Shown: piece after piece, positions 35,536-47,132 of the stretch
Position numbering within the stretch: the stretch's first letter is position 1
Layout: each line of letters starts with the position of its first letter
Origin: Gymnorhina tibicen
Taxonomy: Eukaryota; Chordata; Aves; Passeriformes; Artamidae
Direction of reading: 5' to 3'
Assembly: GCA_013399875.1 (NCBI GenBank)
Contig: VXAZ01009496.1
Location: 377,275 to 441,274 of the forward strand
DNA length: 64,000 bases
Made by a program: the position numbers and the translations under genes
Notes under the pieces: generated by a model
Seen by the model: the letters and a program-made list of their open reading frames with translations, nothing else
Databases searched by the model: none
What the model was told of the DNA's origin: nothing

Positions 35536-36154
35536 GTCAGTTAATCTATGCAATCAAAAGAAGAAACAAAAAGAAAAGTACAAGGCAAAGTCAATACACC
35601 ACAACATTTTCTTCCTCTCACTAGTCAGTTTAGGTTTTCTATTAAATCCAGAAGAGCATTTGGTGACACAGCACAGCAATACAAGCACAGACCTCAACAA
35701 ACCTTCCTGGTACCTCTCTGAGTGCCAAAGTGCTGTGTAGTTTACACAAAAAATTTGCAGTGCAAGTGCTTTTTCATTTTCCCTGGCCAAAAGGTGGGTC
35801 AGCTGATCAATACAGGTTGGAACACCAGCAGTGAGTTTTCCTATGAATTTCTTTGGGATTAACTGATGAGAAGGAAAAATGTTCAGTTCTGAAAACTCAG
35901 GTAAGAGCCCAAAAAGCAGAGCATTTTTCAGAGATCTAGAACCGCTTAAAATTTTTCAATTAAAAATTAAACTCTGTAGATAGAACAAAATAATAATAAT
36001 AGCAATAATAGCAAACAATTTACTGCCAATGCAGTGATGTTGTTTTAGGAAATAATGTAGATTTTGTGATTTAATGAGCCTTCAGAATTTTTCAATAGAA
36101 CAAGATTGTGCCTTAGGAAACAAACAAAAAACCAATCAAATCTTTGTTCTGTAA

Positions 36155-36205
36155 TCATTAATCTGTAAACTATAACTCTATAAACTTTAATCTATAAACT
36201 GACAC
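36155..36205. repeat. Imperfect ATCTATAAACT tandem repeat
   Basis: Three to four degenerate units resembling ATCTRTAAACT lie in tandem. This is a minor tandem array of local origin. Confidence 0.7.
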
Positions 36206-36506
36206 ATCTATGTAATTCATGCTATGACAAGATCTAGGAGACTGGGTCATGGAGCAGGACTCCTTTGAGCAGTAGGACAATATAGGAACCTACAGAGTTT
36301 CTAAGATAACTGAGAAGAAATACCACAAAGTCACAAATGGAGGATTTCATCCATCAGTTGGCCAGGGAATCATCCTGGCAGCAATAGCAAAAAGTTTTTC
36401 TGAGCCGCCTGTGTGATTCACATCACAGAGTGCAGTGAGTTGCCCTCATTCTTTGCCATGGGCAGCAGGCACTACTTACAGATGACTCCTTTAAACCAGG
36501 CAGCAG

Positions 36507-36514
36507 TATAAAAG
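36507..36514 (+). promoter_or_regulatory. Candidate TATA box (TATAAAAG)
   Basis: TATAAAAG is followed by GC-rich sequence, as in many tissue-specific promoters. It lies 37 bp before an ATG and about 143 bp before a strong donor. The expected transcription start is about 36535-36541. The upstream 150 bp are GC-richer than the surroundings and include the inverted repeat TGTGATTCACATCACA. The call is position-based; TATAAAAG alone is common in AT-rich DNA. Confidence 0.35.
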
Positions 36515-36537
36515 CCAGCTAAACCTCATCTTGTGGT

Positions 36538-36649
36538 GGGGGGATGACAAGGAGTTACGCTGCCTGCCTCTGGTCAGCATCAGCCTTTCTGCTCACATCA
36601 CCCAACAATATTGTAAAAAGGCAGACAGAAGATGAAGATTTTGAAGGAG
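36538..36649 (+). other. Candidate first exon of an unrecognised gene
   Basis: An ATG at 36544 opens a 35-codon frame up to the splice donor GGAG|GTAAGA (GT at 36650-36651). The peptide begins MTRSYAACLWSASAFLLT, with a basic start and then a hydrophobic stretch like a short signal peptide. An acidic EDEDFEG end follows. The unspliced frame stops at 36658. Two more donor-like sites (GT at 36657 and 36662) sit just downstream, but only the first joins to the 43209 exon candidate in an open frame. Oddly, the predicted leader before the ATG is under about 10 nt. An alternative ATG at 36632 would give only six codons before the donor. No family was recognised, and it could be a chance match. Confidence 0.3.
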
Positions 36650-36659
36650 GTAAGAGGTA

Positions 36660-37177
36660 AGGTGACAATATGAAGAGAGAGTGATGGTATTTTTAAGAAA
36701 ATTAAAAGATAGAAAGAAATTGGCACCTTAGGTTACTTCAGAGGAAGAAGTTGGTACAGTCACAGCGGAAGAAGTGGTGGGTAGGCTGGGAAGGAGATGT
36801 GAAATGGAGTTTGTGTGCAATGTGCTAAAGAAGTGATAAAGTCTTAGCAATGGCCTGGGGGAAGAAAAAAATCTTGACAAAGTTAAAAACTGTGTCCTGC
36901 ACATTTGAATTAAGTAAGGCAGCAATTTCCATGCCAAAAGAGATGTTATAATACATGACACAGAAAATTAGAAAAACGTTACCGGTGCAATTGGATTGGA
37001 AATACCAGAAAAAAACTGCAACAACTGGCTGTAACATGCAGGAGAAGCAAAGACAATACCCAAAAATATACTGCCCTTTATCAGTCTGAAGGAAGTAGGA
37101 AAGCAGATTTGCCTTGAAGACAAAAATGGGATGTGGATCTGTGAATATATAACAGAAAGGATAGTTTGTCTTCTTTT
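36660..37177. other. AT-rich sequence, candidate intron
   Basis: Nothing was recognised. If the exon candidates at 36538 and 43209 are real, this is the start of their intron. Confidence 0.45.
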
Positions 37178-37271
37178 AATATATTATACATGTATATATA
37201 ATACATTGTACATATATATTATACATACATATACAGATAATATATTACACATATATATATGTGTGTGTGTG
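37178..37271. repeat. (TA)n/(TG)n microsatellite region
   Basis: AT-rich, mostly TATA and TACA units end in (TG)5 at 37260-37271. It includes the perfect 18-bp palindrome ACACATATATATATGTGT. Confidence 0.9.
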
Positions 37272-38649
37272 AATGCATAAAATAAAACTTTTGTATTTAT
37301 ATAAGTGCAAAGGTTAAAAATATAGACCCGTTGGTGGAGACTTCAATGAATGGTTGGTCATTCATGAAGAGATATCACACAGGTGGGATGGGGGTGATTG
37401 GGAAGGAGAAGGTAGTTTGACGACAGAGAGTAAGTTTGCAAGTACAGAAATAACACCAATCTCTGAAAAAAATGCAAAAAAAAAAAAAAGGGAAAGAAGG
37501 AACAGAGGAATGAAAGCTGAAATTAGTCTGGATTTGGAAAAAGGACATGTAGTCAAAGTTTGTATTATCGCTGCTAGCAACTAGAAAGAAATTATCAGGA
37601 GATCATGGGAGTTGCTTACAGGGAGTACAAGAGAAATAAGCAGGATAGGAAATGGTCTAGCACAGAACTGAAAAATAGAATGACAGCAGGTAGGATTTCC
37701 AGTGATTTTGGAGAAGTGAAAGTGAAGAGGGGAGGGGAAAACCCAAGAGCTGAAACCAACACTGATAGATCGACAGTCAGAGAGTGAGCAAGGGAAACAG
37801 AGCATGCAGCATGTAGAGTGGGTAGTTGATGCCAAAATGAAATCTAAAGTATTAATTCACATTCAAGTCAGAGGAAAGCACATCTATGGCTTAGTTTTTT
37901 GGCCTGTGATCTAGGCAATCTCAAGAGATGAAGCCTGCTCTTTGCCCAGGAGCCCAGGTCCCACGATAAAATATTAAAGCATGTGTGTTATAGAACATAA
38001 CTAGATAAATGGAGCATCATAGAGAAGTAAACAAGCAACATGGCATTGAGCAGAGATCTTGCAAATGAGGGGGGAAAAATATCAGCATTTTCTTTCAGTT
38101 TGGGTCTGGAATCTATCTTGAATTTGAATTAAGTGTGAAGATCAAAAGTTAGTGTAGTTAATATTAAAAGATATGCTTTGGGGGAAAGCCTTGTTTTGCT
38201 GATTATTTGTGAGTAATTTTTAATCTTCAATTTTTTATTACACTTTCTGTAGAATAATATTTTAAGCAGTGCATCCTCTGAGGTTCCCCTGAGCTCCAAT
38301 TTGAGTGTGGTAAATAACATGCTTTGGAACTCAGACATTTTCTTCCATATTCCAAATATTATAAACTTGAAAATTTTAAAATATATGTTTTCTTCTCCTT
38401 TCTGAAGTTTCTTTTTCTTCTTATAACTTTGGGGGATGTTTTGCATGTAATGGAGAGTGCTATCTCATTTGTTGCCCACGCAGGCTCCTAAGCTCTATAC
38501 CTAAAAGAAAAACAAGACTACATCCTGTGTTTCAAAAGTGTAATAAACACTAAAAAGGCTTATCTAGATTAAGTATATTATTCTTTAAAGCCCTTATCAG
38601 CATCAGAACAAGTGTGGATTATTGGTTGATTATTTATTTCTAACACTTT
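37272..38649. other. AT-rich unique sequence, no gene seen
   Basis: An A-run lies at about 37477-37490. Open frames on both strands (up to 105 codons) are low-complexity, K/R- or S/F-rich, and not recognised. Confidence 0.5.
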
Positions 38650-38830
38650 TCATTCAGAAGGATCAGCTCACTCCTCAAACTGTGAGGTGTTGTCATTCCC
38701 GTTCAGAAGGGAGCTGATCTAAGACCTAAAACAGTGAAGTAATAATATCATGTCAAATCTAATGTAAAAACAGCATCTCATGACACTTCAATTCCTACTC
38801 TGTCCACTGGACCACATAACCTGATATCTA
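38650..38830 (+). mobile_element. Possible MIR-like SINE relic
   Basis: The stretch from GTCATTCCCGTTCAGAAGG through a decayed middle to CTACTCTGTCCACTGGACCA resembles the latter half of amniote MIR/CORE-SINE elements, where 'cccattttacagatg ... ctctgtccactggaccat' is typical. Divergence is high and the recognition is from memory. Confidence 0.33.
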
Positions 38831-41800
38831 ATGTGATACAATTTACTAGAGATCTTCTACCCCACTTTTTGGAAAGTATTGTTTTACTATATTAGTAAAA
38901 GGTCCCTGGATCACATATTTAGGGAACAGCCATCCTAATTGCATATTATCCATAACCTTTTTCAAGTAAATAATATGAGGTATCTCTCCCTAGAAGTATA
39001 ACAGCAATAACTAACATCAGATGCATGATAAACTCCTCAGTAGTTACTGCTTTAGATCTACTGTTTGTAGTTAATCAGAGAAAGAAAAGAAATTTCTGAA
39101 GGTAAATAGTATCATATTGTGCTTGGCCAGTGGAAAACCATTTAACTGAGAACTTCATTCCTACACATTGTTTTATATCTACAGATGGTCATAAAATCAT
39201 CCAGTTGCAAAAAAAAAAAAAAAACAGTTATAATTCCTTGAAGTCCGAATGAACCAAATTAATACAAAATTAGTTACAAGCAAATATTTCAATAATGAAC
39301 TAATAGCAGACTCTGGGAGAGTGAACAGATCCAAACTTCATTCAACTGCCACCGAAGTAACAATCAGGCTCCTTCAATAGCACTAAAGTTGCAGTAAAAT
39401 GTTACATGGCCTGAGTAATAACCTCTGAGAAATTCAGTTGCAGGAAGCAGTAACCTTTGATATCACTGGCACAGGGGAGATCTCAGCCTTCCTGAGGAGC
39501 AACACAGGTCTCCAGTCACCAGAGGAACATTCTATTTCAGGCTTGAAGATCTATCTCAAACAGCTAATAGCCAGCCACAGCTCAATATCCACAAAAGGTG
39601 ACCACGGTTTACAGAGCAGACACTACTTCCATGAGGGACCATACTGTGGAGTAGGCTGGTACTTAGGTGCGTGACACTGAACAATATTATTCCAAACACA
39701 GCCACAAGCTGGTTTGCTCAGTTGTTTGTTGGGTTTGTCGTTTCTTTTTAATGCTTTCCTAATAAGCAACTAAGTAGTCAAAGTTCATGGAGTGACTTCA
39801 ACCTGATGATCTCATGAGTGTACATCTGCCCACGGGAATAAAAGTGCCAACAAGATGAGTTGTTTATCTCTGCTCCCCAGTGGCAGAGTACAGCTATGAA
39901 GGTCAGACATTACATTTGCAAGAAGTGACAGAGTTTCTGCGTCTACTTCATCACTTCAGCATCCGTAACTGAGAACTATCCAGACATGTGAATGGCAATA
40001 AGGAAGGACAAGTACACATGGGAAGGTGAAGGTTGCTATAGCATTTAATAATACCATGTTGTCATGTATATCACTACATGACAGCTGGAACTTCAGAAGG
40101 TCAACCCGTCACTGAAACAAAAAAACTTAAGGAAGTTACATTACAATGGACAGACATGCCCCAGCTTTCATTTGCTGCTGCATCTAGGAATTAAGAATGT
40201 CATTATTCGATTGCAGAAAAGAAAGAATGATAGCAACAAAACCCCTGAAGTTAAAGAGAGGTTAATATCCTGCATACTGGAAACTTGTATATTAACCCAA
40301 ACGTTGTTAAAAATGGTAATCCAAAGTCCTCGGGCTTCTTTTCTCCTCATTTTATTTAGTTTTTTTTAACTTCCATGTTTAAATTAATTGTAAATTCCTA
40401 TAACCCCAGATTAGTAGATTTCTTCATTTTAAACATGACCTGTTTAAAATCAACTGTAAGGATTCACAAACAAAGAATGATGGCCATCATTTTTCTAGGA
40501 AGACACTAACATGGCCAACCTTCCAGCAACAAATGGATAATTTGAATGAATGAATGGGAGCAAGAGTGAAAAACAAACCATAAGGATGGCATGAAGGTTG
40601 TTTTAGTTGAAAGCACTCTCTCAGGCCATAAAAATACAATATAATATTAAAGAAAAGAAAAGAAAAAGAGTTCTTGTTTTGCAAATCTCATTTCATTAGC
40701 ATTAGAAAATTTTTAAAATAAAAATATCAAGGAGATTAGGAATATCTGTAATGACTCATAAGAGGTCTCAGTGACTTTCTGAAAAAGTAAAATATACTTC
40801 TTAAATGAAACTTTAACTTCAGGCATTACACATTTAAGTAAAACATTGATAATCCCAATTGAAGAACTAGCTGGTATAACAGAATTTGAAATGTAATTAC
40901 TATTCATAATGCAATTTTTAAATTTTGATTCAAACAGGGTCTTAGGGTGCAGTTAAAAAAAAAATATTATTTCTTTAACCTAAAAACTAATGTCCCCACA
41001 CTTTTGCACACCCGTTTGAATGAACAACAGTGGAAAATCTGCTAAGGCAGATAAATTGTTACTATTACATTTCAGAAGGAGCAGTCTTTAAAAGGACAGG
41101 AGTTTACTGTTCATTCCCTGCTGTCCAATGCAAGAGCCCATCAAGTTACAACTGTGGCAGTTACTGAATTTAAAAAATGAAGAAAATACTCATTCTTCTT
41201 TACTCTAAATTTTGATAAGCCTAAATCTCAAGATATTAGTTATTAATTCAATTTTTCAAAATATTCAAAAGCAAGAACAAGTCCATGTTTTGATGTTTCA
41301 GTTTCGGAGGAAATAACCAAATCCAGTAAAAACGTAAGACTGTGCTTCTATTTTTAAATCAGTGCCATACTTATAGTAACTTAAGATTCTATAAATGCCA
41401 AGAATCTTGCTTTTAATTGTCTGTGTTTTCTTTAAAGAGCTCTATCTATGTGTACAGATTTCTTCCTGGAAGTGTCATTTTGTTGTTTAGCCCAAGACTA
41501 ATAGAGCCATCAAAACAAGAATAATTTTTATTATTTCTATCTAAAGAAAGCAATCATTTTTTCTGCATACAGAAATATTGCAGGATCATACCAAACAACA
41601 CACATCCCATTAATTGATTGGAATCCTGTTGGCAAGTATGAATTTCCTCCCTTCTTGCAGATCTTTCACCTCAATTAGCAGCCATCAAACAAGTTAACCT
41701 TATCAAGGGAAGAGGCTGACTGCACCTCAGAAGCTGGTATAAGCAGGAGCCTGGCTGCCCTGACGCAGATGCAACACATCACAGCACCACAGAGGCACAG

Positions 41801-42766
41801 ATTACTCAGAGCAACCTGGGTAGAGGGACTCTCTAAGACCAGAGACGAGAAGACTTCAAAACTCTCCTCTTTTCACACCACCTCTGTCCAGCAGCTCATA
41901 CCTCATCTCATCTACTGCACAAAGGCTTTCCATGGACCTGGAAGCTGAGAACAGCAGATTTGAATACACAATGCACTTTAAAGAGCTCACTTTATTTATA
42001 AAACCTCTGGCAGTTTAGTTTACCATCAGATTTTCTATGTTTTGGGATTAGTGTCAGCACTGACATACAGGGAGGTGGCCATTACACGGAAGTGATGGGG
42101 TCAGCAAATCTGTCCCTGCTTATGACACATTTAGTTCTACAGGTGGTATAGAAGCAGCAATGTTAGCATGAAAACAATACAAATCTGTCTGGCTGCAGTT
42201 AGGGCTTCTAGCATGTCCATGAAGTCTCACTTCCATTTGCATTTAGTCTCTGGACTCTCTTTTTTGTGTATATAAGAGTCTAGGTTTGCTAAACTGAGAA
42301 CTTAGCCTTTGGTTCCAAGCACATTTTTGTCTTTAGCTAAATCTCTTTCCACAGATGACTAAGAACCTCCAGTTAAATCTATTCTTATTAAAGAAATAAA
42401 CTGCACTGAACTCTGACAGATCTGTGTAGAATTTTGTGCACTGAAAAAATTACTATGAACCATCATTTAAAGGACATAGCAACTTCCACTCCTCATATCC
42501 AAAAATGAAAACCTTCAGCGTCCTTTGATAGCAAGACAAATCTGCATGCTCTCTGTCCACATAGGCAAATGTTAATAAAAGAAGTGTGTTGAGGTCCAAG
42601 GTCCATTCCAATATCCGTGTTTGTCAACAAGCATTCAGTGGCTCTAGAAGTATACCAGAACAATTGTGAAGGTGAGATACTAAGATAAGAATTAAATTAA
42701 AATCTCTCCTCAAGTACATGAGGAGTGTTCAAACGTTGAATCAGCATTGCATCTTAGATGTTTTCA
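38831..42766. other. AT-rich unique sequence, no gene seen
   Basis: A 16-nt A-run lies at 39209-39224. A GC-richer patch at 41700-41900 has GGTATAAGCAG at about 41737 followed by purine- and CA-rich text. It could be read as a weak TATA-type promoter, but nothing else supports it. No repeat family or coding domain was recognised. Confidence 0.5.
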
Positions 42767-42885
42767 CAAAAAAAAACCCCAAAAAACAAAAACAAAAACC
42801 ACAAATAACCACCACCAAACAAACAAAATACCCCACAAAAAAAACCCAACCAAACAAAAATACCCCAAAACACAAAAAACCCCAC
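42767..42885. repeat. A/C-rich low-complexity tract
   Basis: A-runs are interspersed with CC, CCC and CCCC for about 120 bp; on the minus strand this is a G/T-rich tract. The minus strand has G-runs of 2-4 separated by T, giving weak quadruplex potential. It generates spurious lysine-, glutamine- and threonine-rich open frames. Confidence 0.9.
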
Positions 42886-43208
42886 CATGCCTGTGAACTG
42901 AAGAAGGATAGCTGCTTTTAAAGACTGATGTGCATTTAGGATGTAACTGCATTGGAATCATCATGAAGGGTAATGTGGAACTCTTACTGCTGCTATTCAA
43001 AATCAGGTACCAGGTATTGCATGATAGCAGAGTCCTGATGCAAACTAAATGCAGTAGGCATGGCAAATCCTGGTGCTAATGCAAACATTATCACCCAGCT
43101 CTGTTTTACAGCAACTACAATGCCTGGAGTAAAATCTAAACTGGCATCGATCTGCTACAGGCAGCTGACTTCATCTTCTCCCCTCCACTTTCCCCTCCCA
43201 CACTTCAG
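42886..43208. other. Upstream flank of the 43209 exon candidate
   Basis: The last 45 bp hold a CTGAC at 43164-43168 and a nearly pure pyrimidine tract (about 43169-43206). The rest is unremarkable. Confidence 0.45.
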
Positions 43209-43299
43209 TTTGTGCTGCACCGTTTGAGTCAGGGGCCATGTGCTGCACCTGTGTGGAGAGCACTGTGAGCCATCATCTTTTTCTTGTGGCTTCTAGCAG
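43209..43299 (+). other. Candidate internal exon with strong splice signals
   Basis: The splice grammar is nearly ideal. A branch-point-like CTGAC lies about 40 nt upstream, followed by a long pyrimidine tract, CACTTCAG as acceptor, 91 nt, and CTAGCAG|GTAAGAG as donor. Only one of three frames is open. It starts at the third base, reads CAAPFESGAMCC, and continues to SSR across the donor. Joined to the 36538-36649 candidate, whose last codon is split after its first base, exactly this frame is used and gives a valine at the junction. The cysteine-rich stretch CCTC is the only visible protein feature. No family is recognised, and it could equally be an exon of a non-coding RNA. Confidence 0.42.
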
Positions 43300-43301
43300 G
43301 T

Positions 43302-46242
43302 AAGAGGGAGAGTCAACAATAAGAATTTAAACTCCTTTTTCTTCTTAGCCAATTGCGACAGTCTCTCTGTTAACAAGATTTCTGAAAATACAGAAACACA
43401 TGTTGTGCACACATAGCTTGCTTTTGGGAACTTCTGTTAACGTTCTTGCAAAGCCCACACAGCTTCAGGCACTGTGCAAACATATGGGAGTATACAGACT
43501 GAAGTAAACACAAAACAGTGGAAAGAAATATCAGTAGACGTAAAAAATGAGGCCAGTAATAAATACAGATTAAAACCAACATGGATTCAGTACAGATAAT
43601 AGTACAGATTTTAATAAACAACACTGCACATTCCGGTGGAGACTTCCTGCATTTGACACACTAATGCTATTGCTTACTGCACAGTCGTGTTCCCAGAATT
43701 TCTTTAGGAAGGCGCCCAGAACGCTAAAATAATCAAATATCTGGAAGCATCTCAATACCACAAGTGGCACTAGTGTAAAATGTATTGAACCAGCATGGAT
43801 TTCCCCCCTCGCCCCCCACATTCTAATTCAATTAAATGCGAAGGGGAAAAGTGCTCTATAACTTGAAGTCCCTTTTTTTTTTTCCCCTTTAAAATAGAAC
43901 CAAATAAACCAAATCTCAATGGCTCCCTCTGCTGTCATGTTTTAGAAGTTTCATTAGATTTGTAAATTTTTTTTAAAAATTTTTCCTTTCCCAGTCAGTG
44001 AATATCTAGAATTTTCACACATCACACAGCGTGCCAGCTCTAAAGAGCCAAAGACACCTTTATCCAAAAGCAAATTTCTCAAAGTGCAATTCAATGCCTG
44101 CTTATCAAGGCTGGAACAGTAGCATATCTTCATGTTTGCATGGCAGCTACATGCAGTATCATGAAAAAATGTTTATGAATGGTTTATAATCTTTGTAATC
44201 GGCTTTGGGTCGATCTGTATGCAACTGCAGAGGTATGGCTTTTGACTCTAACAAGACCAGACCACTTTGCAGGAAACAACTGCATCTGTAACAAAACAAC
44301 TGTAACAAATATTTCAGAGCTATGGGAACAGTCCTAGAGACAACATGTTTCTCTTAAAACAAAAAATACTTCACAACCCATTAACCAAGCTGGAGAGCTG
44401 TACTGCCTCTGGCAAGCATTCGGGATTGCTCTTTGCCAGGCCCAAGAGACAGATAATGGTCATTACCTGGCACAGGTGAGTAGCACAGCAGCAGTATCAG
44501 GATGTCTGGCCACACAGCTGACAACGTCTTGTCTGCCTCTCAGCATCCTGGTAGGAAGCTTAGCAGCAAATACTCCATCGGGGACCTAACTCCAAGCCAC
44601 AGAAGTCAACTCAAAAAAAGCAGAACCAGACCCCAGGATCTGCCCTCCCACACTTAAAGAATAAACAACTCTGGAGGATATAATTTATTCTCAGCAATGT
44701 ACAAAAAGGGAGGATAATAAAAATCTGCAGTGCTTGGTCGAAATACAGAGGTGTAAATTTAAGAGAAAAGCAAAATGCTTCAGTACTTCACTTTCCAGTC
44801 TGTGGAAGCACCTCCCAGGCACAGAGTGTGTCGGGGGAGGCAGCTGAGGAGGGACTTCTCCCCTCTCCATGGCTGCCTGGCAGAAACACACACTGCCAAG
44901 TGACAGTCCCTCAGTTCTCCCTGAAAGTAGATTTGGTGCCTGAGGTTAATGGAATGACAGCAGAGAATATTTCCATACTAGTCACAGAATTTGTCTCAAT
45001 TGCCTCTGTCTTCTTTCTGCTCCGAACCCGATGCCTCCCAAACCAGGAGCTATATTTATCCCTCGCACAGAGGGATGTTCTCATGGTTCTAAATTAAGCA
45101 GCTTCTGTCACGCCCAAGACCAGCCATAACCCTTCTCTATTGGTTCTCCACATCAGAGTTCTTGGTGCATTTGTGGCGCCCTATCTAAACCAACCGTAGA
45201 TGTACACACCTAAAGAGTCATCTCACTCATGTGGTGGTGAAAGCTGAGATTGCTGCATGTCCCACACTGTACACATCCACCTTTCACACAGGATGCATTT
45301 AACCTGGTGAGAGACAGCCTCTCCTCAAACTGCCAGGGTATCACTAACACCTACAGCCTAATTTTGCCTACGGGTTATACCCACTGCATCTACCTCAATC
45401 ACCTTCCTCCAGGAAACGTGCTGAAACCCCTCACATTTCCAGTCTTCTCATATTTTTGCCAGTGCAAAAACATCCTCTAGATTTCCACTGTTCTTCTCTT
45501 TTTACTTTTTACTAGCACAGTTTTACTGTGATGGTAGGCTAGTTCACCTACAGGAAGGAAGTCTAGTTTATTTTTTGTAAAGACATACAAACACTAATTT
45601 ATTACTAACAGCCTCTTAGCATGAAATGGCTTTGCTCTCATTTTGCTAGGCTAGGCTCACACATTAAATCCTACCCATCCAAATATAGATAATACTTCTA
45701 AGATCCCAGTTTTTGCTTGGAGATACACCATCCTAATCTGACAAAAGAAAATCTGAAAGGGTTTTTGAAATAGTCCAAGTGGAATCTGCCCAAATAATAT
45801 TAAGACAGCTCCACATTTCAAACCTCTCAAATGCCTTCAGCTTACAATCATGGTTCTTCGCTATAAAATTCCATACCCATTGAATGTCAGACTGGTCTTA
45901 TTCACCTAGATTACAAGTACAAATTACTCAATCAGCTTCTTAGAGGCACATACTCTATACAAGTATCAGGGAAAAAAGCTTAGCAGAATGTCCAAAAAAC
46001 ATTAAAGAATGATTCCTCATAAGGAACTTTGTGTTGTCAAATACACAGTTATAAGAGTGATCTATGCATTACCCACCGTCCAGATAAAATTATATTACAC
46101 TCATGTTTGTAAGAAGATGCATCCTCATTTCCTGGAGCTGGGACCAACTGCTACAAGCTTTCTGGTTTACTGGCATTACTTGTATTACTTTCCTGACTGG
46201 CAGGCTTGGAAGGAGCAACTTTCATACAAGAGTTGCTGATAT
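43302..46242. other. Unique sequence, no recognised gene
   Basis: A strong donor-like CACAG|GTGAGT lies at 44471-44480, with a weak acceptor 36 nt upstream. An acceptor-like CCACCTTTCACACAG lies at 45276-45290 and precedes an open frame to 45480. Neither extends the candidate transcript convincingly. T-runs and A-runs are present near 43871 and 43968. No repeat family was recognised. Confidence 0.45.
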
Positions 46243-46329
46243 TAAAAAGCAAAAAAAGCAAACTAACAAACAAACATAAACAACAACAAAAAAAAACAAA
46301 AACAAAAAAAAACACCCAACAAAACCCAG
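46243..46329. repeat. A-rich (CAAA)n-like tract
   Basis: Runs of A are broken by single C or AC units over about 85 bp. This is low-complexity sequence with no retrotransposon body recognised beside it. Confidence 0.9.
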
Positions 46330-47081
46330 AACCCATTTGGTACACTTAAACCTGTCACTTCAATATATTAGATGCTGGAAAGCAAGGGAGTAGAAGAGGA
46401 ATACAATCAGTTAATGTGAACAGTGATCAAGCCCATTCTCTGTGCTTTTTTAGACAGAGGAGAGAACACAGCCTCCCGAAGTTCCTCTTGCATCTATTCC
46501 AGATTCTGCCTACAGAGCTGGAATAATTATCCTGACTTGGGATCGACTAAGTGTCAGAAAGCCTGAAACAAAAAAAGTTTGTTAAACTTAACAAGTGTTT
46601 GCATGCTCAATTAATTTATTCCCTAACCCCTTCTAGATCAAGGAGAACCCACATTACTGACATGAAACCAAGGCATGAAGATTAAAGGATGTTTGCTGTT
46701 CTACAGAAACTCTGAGGCACCAAAAACCCTGTCCCCTCCTTTTCTGTAATGCTGTTAATCCATGAATTTAAGGCAAATCTTCTCATTTCACCCCATTGCA
46801 GATGCACCTGCTGTATATCAGGTGTATCTTTGTGTTTGCTCACCCAGTGGATTTGAACTGATCCTTCTTTGAACTCCCCAGATGTGATCCAGCTGTGACA
46901 CAAAAACCTGCAGCAGCCCAGGGGTGCCACTGAGCCGGTTAAGTCTGGTTGAGAACAATCCAAGTAGCAAAGCTCTGGCCCAGAACTGTGCTGCAGAGGT
47001 GGGCACACAGGCAGCAGAGGTGCCTAACACAGCTGACAACTATGTGAGCACTTGCACACGTAACAACCAATGACCACAATG
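46330..47081. other. GC-richer flank of a possible LTR core
   Basis: 46800-47050 is GC-richer and carries overlapping open frames on both strands without recognised domains. A CCAAT sequence lies at 47066-47070. If the element at 47082-47132 is an LTR, this would be its U3 side. No matching TG start or flanking duplication was found. Confidence 0.35.
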
Positions 47082-47132
47082 TATAAAAAGGACTTTTTCC
47101 ATCCTAGCTGTCACTCTCTCACAAACAATAAA
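47082..47132 (+). promoter_or_regulatory. TATA box and polyadenylation signal in LTR-like spacing
   Basis: CCAAT (47066), TATAAAAAG (47082-47090) and AATAAA (47127-47132) lie within 70 bp on the same strand. That close order suits the U3-R boundary of a retroviral LTR with a short R. TG and CA ends, target duplication and internal viral sequence were not found, so it could also be an unrelated coincidence. Confidence 0.3.

Larger units (their letters stand above)
34574..36506. other. Unique sequence with small repeats, no gene seen
   Basis: Holds a (CAG)6 run (35341-35360), a 16-T run (35520-35535) and an imperfect ATCTATAAACT repeat (36155-36205). The last 150 bp before 36507 are GC-richer and contain TGTGATTCACATCACA, an inverted repeat upstream of the candidate TATA box. 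Confidence 0.5.

Noticed and set aside
41737..41900. Promoter at GGTATAAGCAG
   Set aside because: The TATA-like word alone is weak, with no CpG enrichment and no good donor downstream.
42718..42921. Lysine/threonine-rich 67-codon open frame
   Set aside because: It is the translation of an A/C-rich low-complexity tract.
44440..44475. 36-nt micro-exon before the donor at 44476
   Set aside because: The acceptor has a poor pyrimidine tract. It was not needed to explain the 43209 candidate and is likely chance.
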